From positions 1 to 10,303 of the forward strand of contig JBAXYJ010000094.1 of NCBI GenBank assembly GCA_041670885.1: a stretch of DNA of 10,303 nt. The letters are read 5' to 3'. This document shows positions 6,044-10,303 of this stretch, piece by piece. This DNA comes from JAJBWD01 sp041670885 (lineage in GTDB: Bacteria > Bacillota > Clostridia > Clostridiales > Clostridiaceae). The translations under genes were made by a program, and so were the position numbers. Within the stretch, counting starts at the first letter, position 1. Every line of letters begins with the position of its first letter. The notes below the pieces were generated by a model. It was not told the DNA's origin, did not search any database, and worked only from the letters and a program-made list of their open reading frames with translations.

Positions 6044-6991
6044 TTAATTAAAGTTAAGTGTTTTGTCCACCGTTATTTTTTTATATATATTAGTACTGTT
6101 TTTCCCATTTTTCTTAGAATAATACAAAGCATCATCTGCATTCTTTATCAGCATACTCAAGGAATTATCCTTATCCGGAATAAAAGAAGCTGCTCCTAAA
6201 CTTATTGTAACAATATCTAAAACCTTAGATCCTTTATGAGGTATCCCAAGTTTAATAATCTCTTCTCTTATTTTTTCAGCAACTAAAAATGCATCATCCA
6301 GGTTAGTATTAGGCAGCATGCATACAAACTCTTCTCCGCCATATCGCGCTATTAGATCCGTTTTTCTAAGAACTGTTTTTGAAAAGGTTTGTGCAACTTG
6401 AAAGAGACAGGCATCACCTGCTTGATGTCCATAAATATCATTAAATGCTTTAAAATAATCAATATCAATCATTATTAATGAAATTACTTTTTTTTCTCTT
6501 TTTGCAATGTTCCAAAGCAGCTCAGAGTGTTCATTAAATCTGCGTCTATTTGATATATTTGTTAAACAATCCAGGTATGAAATAGATTCTAAATAATTTC
6601 TGTATCTGATTAACTCCATATGGGTATTAACTCTGGCATTTACAACAACAGGACTAAAAGGTTTTGTAATGTAATCTACCGCACCTATTTTAAATCCATA
6701 TATTTCATCATCTTCTCTTTCATTTCCCGTTATGAAGATGACCGGAATATTTTTAGTACTATCCTCTGATTTTATTATCCTGCATACCTCATATCCATCC
6801 ATTTCAGGCATAACTACATCAAGAAGGATCAAATCCGGGGGGGGTTGAGAAAATATGATTTTCAGGGCTTCAGCACCATTAGCCGCAATATCTACATTGT
6901 ATTGATCTGTTAATAGCCTTGAAAGGTACATAAGATTCAGTTTGGAATCGTCAACAATCAAAATTGTCTGTTTCTTATAATTCATATCCAT
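6044..6991 (-). CDS. Response regulator with diguanylate cyclase output (REC-GGDEF)
   Basis: 315 residues. The N-terminal receiver domain (about 8-125) has the acidic pair Asp14-Asp15, phospho-acceptor Asp58 (LILLD-x-VMPEMDG), Thr88 and Lys110. The C-terminal GGDEF domain (about 138-305) has D-x-LT-x-x-x-NRR at 141-150, the metal-binding D-I-D-x-FK segment at 176-181 and an intact GGEEF at 218-222. An RKTD inhibitory site lies exactly five residues before GGEEF. It should make c-di-GMP from two GTP when phosphorylated and be feedback-inhibited by product, like PleD/WspR-type enzymes. No histidine kinase is adjacent, so its sensor is elsewhere. The start has AAGGGA about 11 nt upstream, a rather wide spacing; ATG at codon 3 is an alternative. 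Confidence 0.95.
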   Translation of the reverse strand: MDMNYKKQTILIVDDSKLNLMYLSRLLTDQYNVDIAANGAEALKIIFSQPPPDLILLDVVMPEMDGYEVCRIIKSEDSTKNIPVIFITGNEREDDEIYGFKIGAVDYITKPFSPVVVNARVNTHMELIRYRNYLESISYLDCLTNISNRRRFNEHSELLWNIAKREKKVISLIMIDIDYFKAFNDIYGHQAGDACLFQVAQTFSKTVLRKTDLIARYGGEEFVCMLPNTNLDDAFLVAEKIREEIIKLGIPHKGSKVLDIVTISLGAASFIPDKDNSLSMLIKNADDALYYSKKNGKNSTNIYKKITVDKTLNFN

Positions 6992-7066
6992 TTGAACAAT
7001 TTCCCTTCATCCATTTTCAGCCGTAAAAATAAAAGCTGCCATTGAGTCTGTAACAGTAAATCAAAA

Positions 7067-7164
7067 GTGAACTCGCTTACGCTAAAGCTGAACATGGGAT
7101 CTTCAGATGGAGAGTCTACCCCACCTGAAGCAGAATTATAGGATCACCCACTTATAGATGTGGG
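7067..7164 (+). pseudogene. Possible tnpB (IS200/IS605-type) 3'-end remnant
   Basis: A 24-codon frame (7067-7141) encodes VNSLTLKLNMG followed by a GESTPPEAEL-like tail and a stop. This resembles the loosely conserved tails ending in T-P-x-E-A that TnpB proteins carry. Just after the stop is a hairpin CCCAC-8 nt-GTGGG (7147-7164), such as forms the right end or guide-RNA scaffold of these elements. Nothing of the catalytic region or zinc ribbon is present, so at most the last part of an element survives. The identification is from memory of family style and is tentative. Confidence 0.3.
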
Positions 7165-7397
7165 CGTCTTGAAATTTGGATAAAATTCTTTCAGCTTCAA
7201 CACCAATTTTCAATATAAGAACCTGCATCTTTTCAGCTTTTTAATGCATATAAAAAGCCTCATTTTACCATGGACCTCTCCTGCTCTTTAATTTTGCTTA
7301 CCAGTTCAGTTATATCAAGTAATTATATCTATGTCAATATCATACATGTAAATAGGCCCATATAATTACTTTTCTATCTATTGTGCATTTCCCTATT

Positions 7398-7444
7398 GGT
7401 TCCCGGTGCCGGTTACCAACCATAGCCTGGAGGTTCAGTCCGGT
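7398..7444. other. GC-rich patch with short dyads
   Basis: About 47 bp clearly richer in G+C than its surroundings, with CCGG three times. It contains a CCGG-TG-CCGG dyad (7403-7412), an AACC/GGTT pair, and a 5-bp stem with 7-nt loop (7427-7443, one G-T pair). No known RNA family fits. Confidence 0.3.
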
Positions 7445-7460
7445 AAAAACATCTCTGGAA

Positions 7461-7486
7461 ACACTAAACAATACTTTCATATAATA
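7461..7486 (+). promoter_or_regulatory. Candidate promoter of the LysM gene, possibly sigma-K type
   Basis: CATATAATA at 7478-7486 fits the sigma-K -10 pattern CATAnnnTA, and an AC dinucleotide lies about 15 bp upstream where the short sigma-K -35 element is expected. The same place also contains a perfect sigma-A TATAAT (7480-7485), but no TTGACA-like -35 is present at the right distance. The predicted start is about 25-30 nt before the ATG. The short consensus makes this weak evidence. Confidence 0.35.
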
Positions 7487-7518
7487 TATTAAATTAATAA
7501 AACTGGCAGGGTTATATA

Positions 7519-8295
7519 ATGAAAAAGAATAGAAAAAGTCCAAAGCATAATGTTCGGGTACAAATTCCGGAAAGATGCCGGGTTGGCTATCAAAGGTACA
7601 CCGTAGTTTCAGGAGATACCATGAAGAGTATTGCTAAGCGTTTTAATGTAAGTCTGGAATTTTTAATTGCGGGAAATTCACATATTACTGATCCTCGTAA
7701 TATCTATCCCGGTGATGTTTTATGCGTGCCTGTGCAGCCTGAGCCGGGAGAAGGACGGGTACCCCCAAGCTGCCCTGAGGGATATGAACGATATACAGTC
7801 AAAAAAGGTGATACATTTAGTAAAATTGCACAAAGTATTGGTGTTCCTATTGATTTGATTATTGCTAATAACCTGCATATTCCTGATCCTGCTGTAATTT
7901 TCCCCGGAGATGTATTATGTGTTCCGATACCATTAAATTTACCCTGCTGCATGATATTAAAGCCTATAAACCTAAGCATTCAAAATGCTTTTGGATCTGC
8001 CCTGGTGCAAAGACTTAAAAGCGGTCAGCATCTGCTTGTAATTACAGGATTTTATTTACCTGATCCAGGTCGCTTGGGAAATTTTGATATATATGATGGG
8101 TTTGTTGGAATACCCGGCATAGGCGGCTACGGTTTTGGCCTTACTGCTGTGCCTGAGGAAGCCGGTACTTGGATAGGGCATATAACAATTCAGCCTCTTT
8201 TATCCTCCGGTAATCAGATTTATATAATTCCAGGCAATTCCAATACCGGGGTCTCCGGTCGGCCTATTTTGACAGGAATTCTTTGCAATTGCTAA
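7519..8295 (+). CDS. Two-LysM protein without signal peptide, possibly spore-associated
   Basis: 258 residues. The start ATG follows an AGGG site 7 nt upstream. A basic N-terminus (1-16) has no hydrophobic core, so there is no classical signal peptide. Two LysM repeats follow at about 27-71 and 92-136, each ending in (Y/F)PGDVLCVP and preceded by a C-x-x-GY or CPEGY segment. LysM binds N-acetylglucosamine glycans such as peptidoglycan. The remaining 115 residues (about 142-258) form a Gly/Pro/Ile-rich, probably beta-stranded domain that I do not recognise; it begins with a Cys pair (143-144) and ends C-N-C. Cysteines are at 20, 69, 85, 134, 143, 144, 256 and 258. LysM proteins lacking a signal peptide in endospore formers (the SafA type) are often made in the mother cell and placed on the spore surface; here this is an inference supported only by a possible sigma-K promoter. 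Confidence 0.88.
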   Translation: MKKNRKSPKHNVRVQIPERCRVGYQRYTVVSGDTMKSIAKRFNVSLEFLIAGNSHITDPRNIYPGDVLCVPVQPEPGEGRVPPSCPEGYERYTVKKGDTFSKIAQSIGVPIDLIIANNLHIPDPAVIFPGDVLCVPIPLNLPCCMILKPINLSIQNAFGSALVQRLKSGQHLLVITGFYLPDPGRLGNFDIYDGFVGIPGIGGYGFGLTAVPEEAGTWIGHITIQPLLSSGNQIYIIPGNSNTGVSGRPILTGILCNC

Positions 8296-8300
8296 ACCAT

Positions 8301-8345
8301 AAAAAAAATCCTTTAAATATCTCTGAAGCAGATCTTGCAAAGGAT
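8301..8345 (-). terminator. Minus-oriented hairpin with T-run
   Basis: ATCCTTT (8308-8314) pairs with AAAGGAT (8339-8345), with an inner ATCT/AGAT pair. An A-run at 8301-8308 becomes a U-run after the hairpin on the minus strand. In that direction it resembles an intrinsic terminator, although no minus-strand gene is seen to its right before 10155. Confidence 0.4.
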
Positions 8346-8354
8346 ATATGAATG

Positions 8355-8397
8355 AAACTGTTGACAAATATATTATGTCAGCAGTTTTTGGTTTTTT
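8355..8397 (+). terminator. Intrinsic terminator of the LysM gene
   Basis: A 12-bp stem (8355-8366 with 8376-8387, one G-T pair) and a 9-nt loop, followed by TTTTTGGTTTTTT-like sequence. It lies 60 nt after the LysM stop codon and separates this gene from the following hydrolase gene. Confidence 0.85.
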
Positions 8398-8491
8398 AAA
8401 ATTTTGTCTATAACTATTTTGCTTTGCAAAGGTACATTAAAGGGTATATCAGAAAACTTACTTTATGCAATAAATTACTAATTTTAAGCTC

Positions 8492-8520
8492 TTGCTCATT
8501 TTATGTAATTATTGTATAAT
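8492..8520 (+). promoter_or_regulatory. Sigma-A promoter of the SGNH hydrolase gene
   Basis: A perfect -10 TATAAT (8515-8520) with a weak -35 TTGCTC (8492-8497) at the optimal 17-bp spacing. The predicted start is near 8527, about 26 nt before the TTG start codon. Confidence 0.65.
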
Positions 8521-8540
8521 AGTAGTAAAATATCTAAAAA

Positions 8541-8555
8541 GGGGGAATTAAGTTG
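8541..8555 (+). promoter_or_regulatory. Ribosome binding site deciding a TTG start
   Basis: GGGGG (8541-8545) lies 7 nt before TTG at 8553-8555. The frame has no ATG before codon 13, which is inside the signal peptide. Starting at TTG gives the proper N-region MKK of the signal peptide, so TTG is the likely initiator. Confidence 0.8.
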
Positions 8556-10082
8556 AAAAAACTAACTTCTTGTTTTATTGCATTTATTATGTTGTCATTA
8601 TCCTTTATAGCCGTCCCTGTCTCTGCAGGCACCGTGAATGCCACACCACCTAAGTATGTGGCCTTAGGTGATTCAATTTCATTTGGAATGAGTGCTGCTA
8701 ATAATATAGGTTATACTGCTATGTTCAGTAATCACTTGAAATCTTTAGAGCAGTATAGCAGCCTGGTTTTCGTAAATAAAAGCCAGCCTGGGTATACAAC
8801 TTCGGATTTATTAAATCAGCTTACGATTCCGAGTGTCCAAGCTGATTTGTTAAATGCAGACATAGTTACAATAAGCATCGGCGGAAATAACTTATTATCT
8901 CCATTTATTCGAGCAATAGCAGTTGGGCTTAACGTTCCTGCTAATATAAATGATATAACAGCTGCAATTACGAAAAATCCAAATAATGCTGCATTACTAT
9001 TAGCAAGTCTTCAAGATCCTACTGACCCATTAACTGTGCAGTTAAATGCATGGCTTCAAGATGGAGTTGCAAAATTTACAGGCGATTTCCCTAAAATTAT
9101 TGCAGCTATCAGGACGCTGGCTCCACATTCTAAGATTTATGTTAACACTTTGTATAACCCGCTTCCAGCTTCTGACCCTTTATATAATCAATATAATACC
9201 TTAATTAGTGCAATAAATTCAGGAATTAAAGCAGGGAGTGGAACCCTTGGATATAATGTGGTTGATGCAGCAGCTGTTTTTTCCAATTATACCGGCCTAG
9301 TGCCTGCTGTTAATTTTAGTTTAACAAAAGCCATTGCTGCTGCAGGCATATACGTTCAAAACCCCACATTACCGGCTGGCCAGGCTGCACTATTGAGTAT
9401 ACCAACATTCCTTGACCCTCATCCAAATGATATAGGCCATCAACTAATTTACAAAGCATTGGTTCCTGTAACATCAATATCTTTAGATAAGACATCTCAA
9501 GATTTAATATTAGGTAAAACATTAAAGGTAACATGCAGTGTTTTGCCCATAGAAGCAACTTATCCTGATGTTGTATGGTCTTCGTCAAATGAAGCTGTAG
9601 CTTCTGTAGATGGACAAGGTTTAATTACAGCAAAAGCACCTGGAACAGCAAAAATAACAGTTAGAACTAAGGATGGTAATAAAACAAGTTCTCTTGATAT
9701 CAAAGTAATTGTTCCTGTAAATAGTATTACATTAGATAAAACATCATTAACATTATATATTAATGGTACCTACACTTTAAAAGCAACTATATCTCCAACA
9801 AATGCTTCAGGTAAAACTTTAATATGGAAATCCAGTAATGAAGCAGTTGCTAAGGTTGACAGCAATGGGGTGGTTACTGCTATAGCCAATGGCACAGCAG
9901 ATATAACTGTTTCTATATTAAACAGCAATGTTACAGCTAAATCAACAGTTACTGTCATAAATCAGCCTGCTTTACCTAAAACCGGATCGATTTTTGATTT
10001 ATTTTTTATGGTAACTTTAGGTTGTACATTAATGGGAGTTGGTTTTGTTATTATTAAGAGAACCAGTATAAAGAAAAACTAA
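8553..10082 (+). CDS. Cell-wall-anchored SGNH/GDSL hydrolase with two BIG2 domains
   Basis: 509 residues. The signal peptide is about 1-25 (MKK, hydrophobic core, likely cut after VSA). The SGNH hydrolase domain is about 34-303: block I GDS with nucleophile Ser41, the Gly of the oxyanion hole near 80, block III GGNN at 110-113 and block V D288-P-H290-P. The Asp-His spacing is one residue tighter than the common D-x-x-H. Two Ig-like BIG2 domains follow (about 305-387 and 388-469), each starting S-I-(S/T)-LDKTS and containing W-(S/K)-SSNEAVA-x-VD. The C-terminus has LPKTG at 474-478, a hydrophobic helix and a basic tail (KRTSIKKN): a sortase signal. The enzyme is thus exported and linked to peptidoglycan, where it may cleave acyl or acetyl esters from lipids, polysaccharides or wall polymers; the substrate is not evident. 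It is transcribed alone, between two terminators. Confidence 0.94.
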   Translation: MKKLTSCFIAFIMLSLSFIAVPVSAGTVNATPPKYVALGDSISFGMSAANNIGYTAMFSNHLKSLEQYSSLVFVNKSQPGYTTSDLLNQLTIPSVQADLLNADIVTISIGGNNLLSPFIRAIAVGLNVPANINDITAAITKNPNNAALLLASLQDPTDPLTVQLNAWLQDGVAKFTGDFPKIIAAIRTLAPHSKIYVNTLYNPLPASDPLYNQYNTLISAINSGIKAGSGTLGYNVVDAAAVFSNYTGLVPAVNFSLTKAIAAAGIYVQNPTLPAGQAALLSIPTFLDPHPNDIGHQLIYKALVPVTSISLDKTSQDLILGKTLKVTCSVLPIEATYPDVVWSSSNEAVASVDGQGLITAKAPGTAKITVRTKDGNKTSSLDIKVIVPVNSITLDKTSLTLYINGTYTLKATISPTNASGKTLIWKSSNEAVAKVDSNGVVTAIANGTADITVSILNSNVTAKSTVTVINQPALPKTGSIFDLFFMVTLGCTLMGVGFVIIKRTSIKKN

Positions 10083-10090
10083 ATTGTAAA

Positions 10091-10136
10091 AATGAAAAAA
10101 GCACCTATAACTGATGTGTTATAGGTGCTTTAATAT
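10091..10136. terminator. Bidirectional terminator between convergent genes
   Basis: A perfect 14-bp stem (10098-10111 with 10118-10131) and a 6-nt loop. On the plus strand it is followed by TTTAATAT and ends the hydrolase gene 16 nt after its stop. On the minus strand it is followed by a run of six T and ends the gene entering from the right. Confidence 0.9.
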
Positions 10137-10154
10137 ATTCATAGAATTAATGTG

Positions 10155-10303
10155 TTAAATTAATTCCCCTTCAAAGAACTCCAATGTATAATCTAAAACC
10201 TCATCTTCCCAGCTCTTATTATTAAAAGTATGATCTGCTCCTTCAATAACATGAAGTACGGCTTTAGTTTCATATTTCTCCAGATATTTTTCTGATGCAA
10301 TTA
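10155..10303 (-). CDS. Alpha/beta hydrolase, C-terminal fragment (5' end beyond window)
   Basis: The last 48 codons of a minus-strand gene, ending with TAA at 10157-10155. The visible sequence has a YETKAVLHVIEGADHTF motif: a beta strand followed by G-A-D-H, where the His matches the catalytic histidine of alpha/beta hydrolases. A final helix follows (WEDEVLDYTLEFFEGELI). This arrangement is typical of the C-terminus of small serine hydrolases of the dienelactone hydrolase or acyl-peptidase-like kind. The nucleophile and start lie outside the window, so substrate and full length are unknown. Confidence 0.8.
   Translation of the reverse strand, partial: IASEKYLEKYETKAVLHVIEGADHTFNNKSWEDEVLDYTLEFFEGELI

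Larger units (their letters stand above)
6992..7518. other. 527-bp intergenic region without a convincing gene
   Basis: Divergent spacer between the diguanylate cyclase and the LysM gene. It holds a possible IS200/IS605 tnpB 3'-end remnant (7067-7164), a small GC-rich patch with short dyads (7398-7444) and a candidate promoter for the LysM gene (7461-7486). No clear promoter for the cyclase was found. The remaining part, about 7180-7395, shows nothing I can interpret. Confidence 0.6.

Noticed and set aside
7136..7228. 30-codon minus-strand ATG frame
   Set aside because: No proper ribosome binding site; it runs through the CCCAC/GTGGG hairpin and ends within the possible tnpB tail.
7427..7443. 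tRNA-like T-arm (GGTTCAGTCC)
   Set aside because: The 5-bp stem places the loop out of register with the TTCRANY consensus, and no acceptor, D or anticodon arm can be found around it.
7340..7543. 67-codon minus-strand frame upstream of and into the LysM gene
   Set aside because: It overlaps the LysM start and its candidate promoter, lacks a ribosome binding site and shows no domain.

Overview
This is an AT-rich window with clear Shine-Dalgarno sites, TTGACA/TATAAT promoters, a LysM protein resembling spore-coat proteins, a sortase (LPKTG) wall protein and compact operons. Together these point to a spore-forming, low-GC Gram-positive, most likely Clostridium or a close relative. The genus is inferred from style and gene content; nothing was searched.

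Left part (1-4770, minus strand): a MarR-type regulator followed by two half-size ABC exporters. It is read from a TTGACA-N17-TATAAT promoter at 4742-4770 through a leader of about 180 nt. The leader carries a palindrome at the predicted start point and a perfect 13-bp inverted repeat that closes just upstream of the marR ribosome binding site. The first ABC subunit (575 aa) has Asp in place of the catalytic Glu and Gln in place of the H-loop His, so it should be the degenerate half of a heterodimer. The second subunit overlaps it by 4 nt (ATGA) and runs off the left edge. Between its first two membrane helices it carries an extracellular insert of about 510 residues. The insert consists of 15-residue coiled-coil repeats followed by six and a half copies of a module with a fixed 26-residue spacing. 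This is the most unusual thing in the window.

Middle (4770-7520): a non-coding stretch with a possible short plus-strand RNA and a strong bidirectional terminator; a possible 51-aa ORF; a free-standing tRNA-editing-like B3/B4 domain protein; and a REC-GGDEF diguanylate cyclase. All three genes are on the minus strand. Then come about 530 bp without a convincing gene, holding what may be the decayed 3' end of an IS200/IS605-type tnpB element and a small GC-rich patch.

Right part (7519-10303): a two-LysM protein without a signal peptide (possibly spore-associated) and a secreted SGNH/GDSL hydrolase with two Ig-like BIG2 domains and an LPKTG wall anchor. Both are on the plus strand and each is followed by a hairpin terminator. 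The C-terminal end of an alpha/beta hydrolase enters from the right edge on the minus strand and shares the last terminator. The theme is the cell surface: export, envelope binding, wall anchoring and c-di-GMP signalling. The genes form several independent units rather than one pathway.
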